Assembly: GCA_963704405.1 (NCBI GenBank)
Contig: OY969903.1
Span: 3,782,001 to 3,846,000, forward strand
Origin: MFD01213-c1 sp963704405
GTDB taxonomy: Bacteria > Planctomycetota > Phycisphaerae > Tepidisphaerales > Tepidisphaeraceae
Reading direction: 5' to 3'
DNA length: 64,000 bases
The notes under the pieces were generated by a model. That model saw nothing but the letters and a program-made list of their open reading frames with translations, was not told where the DNA came from and made no database searches. The position numbers and the translations under genes are program-made. This document shows positions 56,500 to 64,000 of this stretch, one piece after another. The first letter of the stretch is position 1. The number at the start of each line of letters is the position of its first letter.

Positions 56500-56739
56500 G
56501 CCCATCTTCCATTTCCACCCCCCCTGCCATTTTTGACAATAAATCGCGCAATTAGACAAAACCATCACGGTACATTCGCACCTCAGGTAGTTCACGTCTT
56601 CATTCAGGCGGATTTGGGATAGCCGTAAAAAATTGAATAGGAAAGGAGGAACACACGAGGAACATTTCGTTCACGTCTGGCTGTCGTTCATCGTTGTCAC
56701 GTCTAATGCCAATTCATTTCTAAAGAAAGAGACACATCT
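56500..56739. other. Leader region of the pectate lyase gene
   Basis: This 240-bp AT-richer stretch has no gene on either strand. It presumably holds the promoter of the lyase. An AGGAGG (56643-56648) occurs about 90 bp before the lyase ATG but opens no convincing frame; the lyase itself has AAAGAAAGAG near its start. Confidence 0.4.
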
Positions 56740-57690
56740 ATGCGCAAAACCTTTCTTAAGGCTGCAATCGTTATTTTATCGGGGATTGTCCTCTCGGCGT
56801 CATCTGTATTCGCCGCCGACGGCTTTGGCCGGGCTGCGACCGGAGGGGCGGGTGGGAAAGCGGTGACGGTCACCAACGCCGCTCAGCTCACCACTTATGC
56901 TACCGCTGCCGCGCCGTACATTATCACGGTATCGGGCACGATCACGCTCAGCGACAACCTCCACATCACTTCCAACAAGACAATCCAGGGCGCCAATACC
57001 CACGCGCTGATCAACGGTGATTTTTATCTGAAGCCCGGCGTGAACAACGTCATTATTCAAAAGCTGAATTTCACCAACCCATCCGGCGTTGGTGATAAAG
57101 ACGGCATCTCCGTGAAAGGCGCAACCAACGTCTTCATCACCAAGTGCAGCTTCAACAACTGCAAAGACGGCGAATGCGACATTACTGAGAAATCAGACTT
57201 CGTCACGGTCTCTTATTGCTCCTTCACCTACACCACCCAATCCGCCCATGACTTCTGCATGCTCATTGGCGCCAGTGATAGCATGCCCGGCGACGCCGGC
57301 AAGCTTCATGTGACGGTTCACCATTGCTGGTTCAACACGCATTGCTACGAAAGAATGCCGTCCGTGCGGTACGGCCGCGTGCATGTTTACAACAATTACT
57401 ACAGCTGCCCCGGCAATCTTTACTGCATCCGCTCGCGCATCTCGGCGCAGGTGCTGGTTGAGAACAGCTACTTCGATCATGTGAATGTTCCGATGACCAT
57501 TTACGTGACGACGGGCGTCAAGGGTCTGCTCCGCGCTGTCGGCAACATTCTGGATCATTGCACCCTGAGCGGCCCCAGCGATACGGAAGCGCCGGGAACC
57601 GACCATGTGTTTGCTCCGCCATACTCTTACACATTGCAGACCGCGGCGGCCGCGAAACTCAGTGTCATGGCAAGCGCGGGCAACAGGTAA
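56740..57690 (+). CDS. Pectate lyase, polysaccharide lyase family 1
   Basis: A 316-residue exported lyase that would cut pectate by beta-elimination. The signal peptide is FLKAAIVILSGIVLSASSVFA. The PL1 start DGFGRAATGGAGG is followed by ITVSGTITL and SNKTIQGAN. The calcium-binding and substrate region is GDKDGISVKGATNVFITKC, and the CDGECDIT stretch supplies Asp ligands in the parallel beta-helix. ERMPSVRYGRVHVYNNYY contains the catalytic Arg region (R-x-P-x-x-R-x-G). An unusually high number of Cys suggests disulfides. It is monocistronic and ends at a strong terminator. Confidence 0.9.
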   Translation: MRKTFLKAAIVILSGIVLSASSVFAADGFGRAATGGAGGKAVTVTNAAQLTTYATAAAPYIITVSGTITLSDNLHITSNKTIQGANTHALINGDFYLKPGVNNVIIQKLNFTNPSGVGDKDGISVKGATNVFITKCSFNNCKDGECDITEKSDFVTVSYCSFTYTTQSAHDFCMLIGASDSMPGDAGKLHVTVHHCWFNTHCYERMPSVRYGRVHVYNNYYSCPGNLYCIRSRISAQVLVENSYFDHVNVPMTIYVTTGVKGLLRAVGNILDHCTLSGPSDTEAPGTDHVFAPPYSYTLQTAAAAKLSVMASAGNR

Positions 57691-57746
57691 TCCATCTCAT
57701 TTGGTAAGTCCGCTTTCAAGGCGGCATTTAGCCACCCGCTTCCACC

Positions 57747-57815
57747 ACCGATGCACATTGACCCCTTGGCGAATTATTCGCCAATCGGAGTCAATGCTCC
57801 ATCGGTGTTTTTTTT
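57747..57815 (+). terminator. Three-stem rho-independent terminator
   Basis: ACCGATG/CATCGGT, CATTGAC/GTCAATG and TTGGCGAA/TTCGCCAA stack as three perfect stems, followed by GTTTTTTTT. It ends the pectate lyase transcript. Confidence 0.85.
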
Positions 57816-57974
57816 GGCTGGGTCGCGTTTGCAGGTTATGAGGGGTTGTTTTCATCGGCTGACTCCGCTTTAACCAATTCTTAACATTCCATCCCTGTAT
57901 CAACTGCGGCGATCCGCTTAAGGTTATGCGGAATACAATCGGGAAGAAGTGTCCTGAAGTTTTCGGTTTTTCTT

Positions 57975-60092
57975 ATGCAAGCAATCGCCAACGCTATTTC
58001 ACCCGCCGCCGAGCCTTCTGCTGGTGCGTCGGCGCCCAGAGTTCTTTTCTTCAACCGCGAACTGAGTTGGTTGGATTTCAATCGGCGGGTGCTGGAACTG
58101 GCGCAGGATCAATCATTTCCATTGCTGGAGCGGGTTAAATTCCTGGCAATTTTTTCCAGCAATCTCGACGAGTTTTTCATGAAGCGCGTCGGTGGTCTTC
58201 AGCGCCAGAAAGAAGCGTTCGTCAGCGATCTTTCCAACGATGGGCTGACTGTGCAGCAGCAGCTCGACGCCATTCGTCAGCATGTCGAACCCATGCTGCT
58301 GGACCATGCGCGCTGCTGGCAGGAAGACCTGGAGCCTGCACTCGCCGCGGAAGGGGTCAGCATCCGCTCTTATTCCAAGCTGAATGAAGCGGACAGGATT
58401 TCAGCCGATCAGTATTTTCTCAGTCATGTCTTTCCGATTCTCACACCGCTGGCGGTTGATCCGGGTCACCCGTTCCCGTTTATCAGCAATTTGAGCAAAT
58501 CGCTTGGGGTGATGCTCGAACATCCGGGCCGCACGGAACCATCGTGGGTTCGAATCAAGGTTCCGGAAAACCTTCCCCGCTGGGTGCCGCTTCCCACGCG
58601 GCTGAACTTTGTTCCGCTGGAACAAGTCATCGCGGGAAATCTGTCGCTGCTTTTTCCGGGGATGAAGGTGCTGGAATGCGCGATGTTCCGCGTAACACGC
58701 AACGCAGACATCGAAATGGATGCCGACGACGCCGATGATCTGCTTGAAATGGTCGAGATGGAATTGCGCCGCCGAAGGATGGCGAAGGTCGTGCGCCTGG
58801 AGCTGCCGGTTTCCATGTCGCAATCGATGCGGGATTTCATCATCGCCGGCCTGGAGGTCAACCTTCAGGATGTTTACGCATGCGACGGCCCGCTGGATAT
58901 GGATGACCTGTTCGCGCTGGCGAATCTGGAATTGCCGAACCTCAAGCTCAAGCCGTGGATTCCGCTGGTGCCACCGCGGTTGTCCGGGGACGACATCGAC
59001 TTTTTTGAAGTCATCCGCAGCGGCGATCTGCTGGTGCATCATCCTTATGAGTCGTTCTCAAGCAGTGTCGAGCGGTTTATCGCAGCGGCCATGCACGATC
59101 CGAAGGTGCTGGCGATCAAAATGACGCTCTATCGCACGAGCAGTGATTCGCCGTTCGTCCCCGCGCTGATTCGCGCCGCCGAGATGGGGAAGCAGGTGGC
59201 GGTGCTGGTCGAACTCAAGGCCCGCTTCGATGAACAGCGCAATCTGGAACTGGCGCAGAAGCTGGAAAAATCTGGCGTTCACGTCGTATATGGCCTGGTG
59301 GGGCTGAAGACGCATACGAAGTTGGCGATGGTCGTCCGCGAGGAGCCGGATGGATTGCGGACATATTGCCACATCGGCACCGGCAATTACAACAGCAAGA
59401 CCGCCGCCCTTTACACAGATCTCGGCCTGTTCACCTGCAACCCGGCGATCACCGATGACGTGATCGACCTGTTTCATTTCCTGACCGGCCGCTCGATGAA
59501 GCGTGACTACCGTAAGCTGCTGGTGGCGCCGGTGAATATGCGCGACCGCTTTTTAAGCAAGATCCGGCGCGAGATCGAGCACGCCAAAGCCGGCCGTCCG
59601 GCCAGGATCATCGCGAAGATGAACGCGCTTCAGGATCCGAGAATCATCACGTCGCTGTATGACGCATCCAACGCCGGCGTGCAGGTCGATCTGATCATCC
59701 GCGGTTTCTGCTGTCTGCGCCCCAAAGTTCCCGGAATGTCGGAAAACATCCGCGTCTACAGCATTCTGGGCCGATTCCTCGAGCACTCGCGCATCTTCTG
59801 CTTTCACAACAGCGGCCACGACGAATACTACATCGGCTCCGCGGACTGGATGTACCGGAACCTGGATTACCGGATCGAAGCGGTCACGCCGATCGAAGAC
59901 CCAGCGCTTCGCGACCGCCTGAAAGAAATTCTCGAAACGATGCTGAGCGACCGGGGACATGCGTGGGAACTGGAACCGGATGGCACATGGACCCGCCGAT
60001 CGACGCCCGACAATCGACCGGCGTCGGATACGCATGAACTGCTCATGGCGAGATTCCTGAGAATGGCGAAGAAATCGCGCCAGCGGCAGTAG
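57975..60092 (+). CDS. ppk1: Polyphosphate kinase 1
   Basis: A 705-residue PPK1 that polymerises the terminal phosphate of ATP. The N-terminal domain holds RELSWLDFNRRVLELA and FLAIFSSNLDEFFMKRV. The first phospholipase D-like half carries VYGLVGLKTHTKLAMVVR with the autophosphorylated His, and YCHIGTGNYNSKTA. The second half has FHNSGHDEYYIGSADWMYRN with its own His. It is complete. No ppx gene is next to it; PPK2 lies about 10 kb upstream. The ATG at 57975 has no clear ribosome binding site. Confidence 0.95.
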   Translation: MQAIANAISPAAEPSAGASAPRVLFFNRELSWLDFNRRVLELAQDQSFPLLERVKFLAIFSSNLDEFFMKRVGGLQRQKEAFVSDLSNDGLTVQQQLDAIRQHVEPMLLDHARCWQEDLEPALAAEGVSIRSYSKLNEADRISADQYFLSHVFPILTPLAVDPGHPFPFISNLSKSLGVMLEHPGRTEPSWVRIKVPENLPRWVPLPTRLNFVPLEQVIAGNLSLLFPGMKVLECAMFRVTRNADIEMDADDADDLLEMVEMELRRRRMAKVVRLELPVSMSQSMRDFIIAGLEVNLQDVYACDGPLDMDDLFALANLELPNLKLKPWIPLVPPRLSGDDIDFFEVIRSGDLLVHHPYESFSSSVERFIAAAMHDPKVLAIKMTLYRTSSDSPFVPALIRAAEMGKQVAVLVELKARFDEQRNLELAQKLEKSGVHVVYGLVGLKTHTKLAMVVREEPDGLRTYCHIGTGNYNSKTAALYTDLGLFTCNPAITDDVIDLFHFLTGRSMKRDYRKLLVAPVNMRDRFLSKIRREIEHAKAGRPARIIAKMNALQDPRIITSLYDASNAGVQVDLIIRGFCCLRPKVPGMSENIRVYSILGRFLEHSRIFCFHNSGHDEYYIGSADWMYRNLDYRIEAVTPIEDPALRDRLKEILETMLSDRGHAWELEPDGTWTRRSTPDNRPASDTHELLMARFLRMAKKSRQRQ

Positions 60093-60147
60093 AAGAGGCT
60101 GACCGCTGTGCGCTTCCGCCGAACACGTCCGCCGGTGGCATGGTGAG

Positions 60148-62078
60148 TTAGACGCCTGCCGGGACGGAGGCGGCATGTGAAGCTGATGCGGGCGCCTTCA
60201 CCGGCGCATCGGCTTTTTTGCCGTAGGTCCTGGCGCGGGGAGTGACCAGGCTTGTATCAACCGGCGCGTAGCTGATGTTGGCTGACTCGGTCGCGGGGTC
60301 ATAGGTGGCGATCGTGGCTTTGAGGAAATTGGCGTCGTCGCGATCGGGATATTCGGGTTTGTAATGGGCGCCGCGGGATTCGTTGCGGGCCAATGCGCCT
60401 TTCAGGATCGCCTCGGCTTGAAGGATCATGTCGCGGGTGGCGCGGGTGAAGGAGAGATTCTGGTTGGTCCACATGCCGGTGTCGGACAGCTTCACTTTCT
60501 TGTAGCGTGCTTTCCATTCCTGGCATTTCGCCAGCGTCATCTCGAGCTTTTCGTTGTAGCGAACGACGGTGCAGTTTTCAGTCATCCACTTGCCCATTTC
60601 CTGCCAGAGCAGGTAGGGGTTCTCGGTGCCGTTGTTGCCCAGGAGCCAGTTCTGGCGATCGGTTTCCTGCTTGGCCGCGGCGTCGTAAGTGGATTGGGGG
60701 ACATCGTCGGCGGCCGTTTTAACCGCATCAGTGATGTAGGTGCGGATGCCGGCGCCACCGAAGAGGCCGTCAAAGATGCAACTGAGGAGGCTGTTAGCGC
60801 CCAGGCGATTGGCGCCGTGATAGGCGAAGGAGCATTCCCCCATGGTGTAGAGGCCGGGGATGTTGGTGCTCATGTTGTCGGGGTGGCCGAAGACGAGGCC
60901 GCCGGTGCTGGTTTCCTTGCGCTTGAAGTTGGCCCAGAGGCCGCCCATGGAATAATGCACGGCGGGGAAAATTTTCATCGGTTCATCGAGCGGATCGGTG
61001 CCGACGAATTTTTCGTAGATTTCGAGGATGCCTTCGAGCTTGCCGAGCACTTTTTCGCGGCCGATCTGTTTGACGGTATCGCGAAGGTCGAGGTAGACCA
61101 TATTGCCGCCGCCAACCCCGAGCTTGAGTTCTGTGCAGACCTGGAAGATTTCGCGGGTAGCGATATCGCGCGGGACGAGGTTGCCGTACTTGGGGTAGCG
61201 TTCTTCGAGGAAATAGAATCGTTCGGCTTCGGGGATGTCATTGGGACGACGCGGGTCGGCGGGCTTGCGCGGAACCCAAACGCGGCCGCCTTCGCCGCGG
61301 GCGGATTCGCTGATGAGGCGGCATTTGTCTTCGCCGGGAATGGCCGTGGGGTGGACCTGCATCATCTCCGGATTGGCGTATCGAGCGCCGGCCTGATAGC
61401 AGCGGGAAAGCGCGCCGCCGGTGCAGATGACGGACATGGTGGACTTTCCAAAAACAAGCCCGTTGCCGCCGGTGGCCATGACGACGGCGTCGGCGCGGAA
61501 GGATCGAATCTGCATCGTGCGCATGTCCTGGGCGACGATGCCGACGCATTGCGGCAAGCCGCCGGCGTCGTGAATGATCGGCCAGAGGAATTCCCAGAAT
61601 TCGTACTTGCTGACTTTCCCCTCGGTTTCCCAGCGGCGGGTTTGTTCATCGAGTGCGTATAGAAGCTGCTGGCCTGTGGTTGCGCCGGCGAAGAAGGTGC
61701 GTTTGAAAAGCGAACCACCGAAGAGGCGAAGCGCCCGCTGGCCTTCGGGCGTGCGATTGAAGGGGACGCCCATGCGATCGAGCAGATCGATAATTTTCGG
61801 CGCCCAGTTGGTCATCTCAAGCACCGGCGGCTGATCGGCAAGAAAGTCACCGCCGAGCGCGGTTTCTTCGAAATGTTCCCATTCGCTGTATCCCTGCTGG
61901 CGCGCAATTTCATTGCATGCATTGATGCCGCCCTGGCGCAGACACTATGGCTGCGCTTGACCGGGACCATGGAGAAAAGGTCGACGTTGACGCCCTGCTC
62001 CGCGAGCTTGATGGTGCAGGCGAGGCCTGCGAGGCCGCCACCGACGACAATTACGCGTTTCTTCGTTGCAGTTGCCAT
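60148..62078 (-). CDS. sdhA: Succinate dehydrogenase flavoprotein subunit (frameshift at 61935-61936)
   Basis: SdhA oxidises succinate and passes electrons to the iron-sulfur subunit. The FAD loop is VIVVGGGLAGLACTIKLAE. KRSHSVCAQGGINACNE is recovered when one base is restored (GG at 61935-61936 should be GGG on the plus strand). Later come HPTAIPGEDKCRLISESARGEGG with the active-site residues, YSMGGLW, and GECSFAYHGANRLGANSLLSC. The restored protein has about 643 residues, the length of the B. subtilis/Bacteroidetes-type SdhA used with a cytochrome b558. The last ~30 residues are Ala/Lys/Pro-rich. The SdhB gene does not follow; the next gene is the convergent ppk1. Confidence 0.95.
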
Positions 62079-62154
62079 AACTTAAAATGTCCTTTGTCCC
62101 TCTTCGTCCATGGCCCGTTGCTTGAAGGCAATGCAACGGACAATGGACATTGTC

Positions 62155-62628
62155 TCACCACATCAATTTCCCGAGCTTCTCTCGTTTTTCATTGATGAAT
62201 TTCAGGTGATGCTCCAGGTGGTTTACTGCGTTGTTGACGAGTTCGCGGAGCGTCTGGCGGCCGCGTTCGCTGTGTTGTCCGGCGCGATTGAAAGCTTCGT
62301 CGGGGAGCTTGCGGAGGATGTTTGCAATGTGCCGGCGGGTCAGGTCGACCAGCATGATGGCGTCAGCCGCGATTTGCTCTTCGTAATGCAGGGCGGCGGC
62401 GAATTTGTTTTCATCCCATGCCAGCAGTTGCGGGTTGTCGGTGGCGATGACGCGCTTGATGCGATCGGCGAACGCAGCCTCGGCGTCGAGCAGGTGTAAG
62501 ACGACCTGCTGAGTCGACCATTTTCCGGGGACGGGAGTCGCGTGGAGATCTTCCTGGGTTAAACCATCGATGGCGTGCGAAAGTTTTTCACCGCCGTGGG
62601 CATATAGTTCGATGAGATGGCGGTCCAT
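62155..62628 (-). CDS. DinB/YfiT-like four-helix protein
   Basis: A 157-residue four-helix-bundle protein. The three metal-binding His of the DinB superfamily are visible in QVVLHLLDAE and VNHLEHHLKFI. GKWSTQQVVLHL is the typical first motif. Members include thiol-dependent transferases (bacillithiol, mycothiol, glutathione), but the activity is unknown here. It lies between sdhC and sdhA, an unusual place for this gene. Confidence 0.85.
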   Translation of the reverse strand: MDRHLIELYAHGGEKLSHAIDGLTQEDLHATPVPGKWSTQQVVLHLLDAEAAFADRIKRVIATDNPQLLAWDENKFAAALHYEEQIAADAIMLVDLTRRHIANILRKLPDEAFNRAGQHSERGRQTLRELVNNAVNHLEHHLKFINEKREKLGKLMW

Positions 62629-62679
62629 GGTTGCTCCTCACTGAAAGCGGCGTCGATTGCGCGGGCCGCTGCTTCAATA

Positions 62680-63456
62680 TCATAGGCCATTCTGGATGCC
62701 GGGCCTGGCCGGGTCGCGATCATTTTCGGTTGGGATGGAATTGGCGGGCGGCGATCCCATGTGGATGAGCGATACCAGCGCGGTCATCCCGCAGCCGAAG
62801 GTGAAGACGAAGAGCATGCAGCAAACCGCGCCCCACCGGCGCATCGCACGCTTGCTGACGGTGAGGCCCCAGGTAATGCCGGCAGTCCAGAAACCATTGG
62901 CCAGGTGATAGCAGGAGGCGAGGATGCCGATGGGATAAATCAAACCCCAGACGACGACGGAGGCGTTCATGTGGCGGGCCGCGCTTTGGGTGGCGTATTG
63001 AACGGGGACGAAGGTGAGCGCTTTGCCAAAGTCTCCACCAAAGACGCCTTTCATTCCGAGGATATGGAAGACCATAAAGAAGATCAGGACGATAGCGCTA
63101 ATGCGCTGCAGGATATAAAACCAGTTTTTGGCGTAGCCGTAACGATCGACGTTGGGTTGCCCGGTCGCGGTGATCCAGATGCCGTAAAAAGTGTGATAGA
63201 GAATGGGCAGGTAAATCAGCGTCCATTCCACCATCGACAGGAACGGAAGGCTGTGAATCTTGTCAACCTGCTGCTGATAAACGGTGGCCTGACCGGCGTG
63301 CCGCGCGCCTTCGGCGAGCGTGGCGTTCACCAACAGGTGAATGATCAGATATCCGCCAAACACCAGACCGGTGAGGGAATGGAGCCGGCGAAGGAGAAAA
63401 TAATGACGCCCGCCGATGTCGTGCAGGGCGTAGTCCGGAGCGGTTGCTGTCGACAC
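62680..63456 (-). CDS. sdhC: Succinate dehydrogenase cytochrome b558 subunit
   Basis: A 258-residue membrane protein with five hydrophobic helices. The heme-ligating His are in RRLHSLTGLVFGGYLIIHLLVN, LYHTFYGIWI, FHILGM and CYHLANGFW, which is the b558 pattern of the B. subtilis type (two hemes, one polypeptide). The fusion of SdhC and SdhD functions in a single subunit fits the long SdhA. It is followed by a DinB-like gene and then sdhA. Confidence 0.9.
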   Translation of the reverse strand: MSTATAPDYALHDIGGRHYFLLRRLHSLTGLVFGGYLIIHLLVNATLAEGARHAGQATVYQQQVDKIHSLPFLSMVEWTLIYLPILYHTFYGIWITATGQPNVDRYGYAKNWFYILQRISAIVLIFFMVFHILGMKGVFGGDFGKALTFVPVQYATQSAARHMNASVVVWGLIYPIGILASCYHLANGFWTAGITWGLTVSKRAMRRWGAVCCMLFVFTFGCGMTALVSLIHMGSPPANSIPTENDRDPARPGIQNGL

Positions 63457-63530
63457 TTAAAGAGTCCTTCCTGTGGCTGACGGCATTATAGGAGTGATGG
63501 GGAGGGATGCAAAAGACCGTCGGCGATCGA

Positions 63531-64000
63531 CTACGAAGCCGAGGCGGGCTTGATCGATTCAACGGGACTAAGGTGTGACACGATTTGATCGGACGTCAGC
63601 GATGCTAAAGGCAGTGCAGTTTCGGCGGTGAAGGGGCCAATGCGCGTTCGGCGAAGCTTGGTGAGATATCCGCCGACGTTTAGTTCGGCGCCGAGGTCTC
63701 GTGCGATGGAGCGGATGTAGGTGCCGCGGCCGCAATCGATCTTCAGTTGCAGCAGAGGCCACTGGTAATCCAGCAACTCGATGGAATAAATGTTGACGGT
63801 TCGCGCGGCAATCGCGACGGGCTTGCCCTGGCGGGCAAGCGCATAGGCCCGGCGACCGCCGATTTTCATGGCGCTGAAAGTTGGGGGACGCTGTTGGATT
63901 TGACCGACGTAATTCGGAAGAACGGCACGAATTTGCTCGATCGGGACGGGCTTGGCAGAAGTCGCATCGGCGATTGAATCAGTCCATTGCTGTTCCGGGG
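63531..64000 (-). CDS. truB: tRNA pseudouridine synthase B, C-terminal part (cut by window edge)
   Basis: TruB makes pseudouridine 55 in the T loop of tRNAs. The frame is open from the window end: FVGQIQQRPP-like sequence (YVGQIQQRPPTFSAMKIGG), RRAYALARQG, then the conserved CGRGTYIRSIARDLG of the TruB fold and a C-terminal domain ending in VESIKPASAS. The N-terminal catalytic Asp lies outside. The ATG at 63869 is internal. It is the last gene in the window. Confidence 0.9.
   Translation of the reverse strand, partial: PEQQWTDSIADATSAKPVPIEQIRAVLPNYVGQIQQRPPTFSAMKIGGRRAYALARQGKPVAIAARTVNIYSIELLDYQWPLLQLKIDCGRGTYIRSIARDLGAELNVGGYLTKLRRTRIGPFTAETALPLASLTSDQIVSHLSPVESIKPASAS

Noticed and set aside
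56350..56595. 81-codon minus-strand frame over the structured terminator
   Set aside because: It reads through the terminator hairpin and has no start signal or motif.
60364..61662. 432-codon plus-strand frame antisense to sdhA
   Set aside because: It lies opposite a certain flavoprotein gene, consists of Gly/Ala/Phe-rich sequence without motifs, and is a by-product of GC-rich codon use.

Overview
The window reads as planctomycete chromosome, most likely from the Phycisphaerae side of the phylum. Three things in the sequence point that way: a PEP-CTERM sorting signal at 43-44 kb, a VEPLERRQML stretch near 904-930 that looks like the LEPR-XLL motif at the start of large planctomycete surface proteins, and a HGRDAHAT-encoding dispersed repeat at 50.0 kb. 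The sequence is GC-rich. It also carries many single-base frameshifts, including in core genes (lipoamide dehydrogenase, succinate dehydrogenase flavoprotein, a glycosyltransferase). Several are explained by one base lost from a short homopolymer run, so I read most of them as assembly errors rather than mutations.

Region 1 (1-22.7 kb) is accessory DNA. It opens with the end of a transposase, then a giant RHS-type surface protein of about 4,500 residues (FG-GAP propeller repeats, Ig/PKD/Fn3 domains, delta-60 repeats, RHS/YD repeats, unique C-terminal tip). A small lower-GC gene follows directly and is the natural immunity candidate. Next come an rve-type transposase, the 3' half of a tRNA-Pro(CGG) with its terminator, a zinc-finger gene coupled to a repeat-rich cytosine-5 DNA methyltransferase, an IS4-type element with perfect 23-bp ends and a 9-bp target duplication, an IS66-like remnant, and an orphan RHS fragment carrying a second copy of about 460 bp of the giant gene.

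Region 2 (22.6-36.8 kb) is metabolic. A PEP mutase/isocitrate lyase family enzyme, a cysteine hydrolase and an aminotransferase lie on the minus strand, then a DUF502 membrane protein, then the pyruvate dehydrogenase cluster (E1 alpha, E1 beta, E2, a secreted FlgO-like protein, and an E3 fused to its own lipoyl domain). A metallo-beta-lactamase-fold hydrolase and two secreted proteins close the region.

Region 3 (37.1-50 kb) holds mostly single housekeeping genes: ispG, rhamnose mutarotase, argC, two zinc-ribbon membrane proteins (one a CPBP protease), DedA, a PEP-CTERM exported protein, an overlapping cmk-plsC pair, a ThuA-like protein, PPK2 and YgfZ.

Region 4 (48.9-64 kb) has a small cell-surface glycan group (pyruvyl transferase, GT-C glycosyltransferase, SAM methyltransferase, GT4 glycosyltransferase), a 53-residue bacterial metallothionein, a UvrB/UvrC-motif protein, tRNA-Thr(CGU), a 24-residue very basic protein, a pectate lyase, polyphosphate kinase 1, succinate dehydrogenase subunits A and C separated by a DinB-like gene, and the end of truB.
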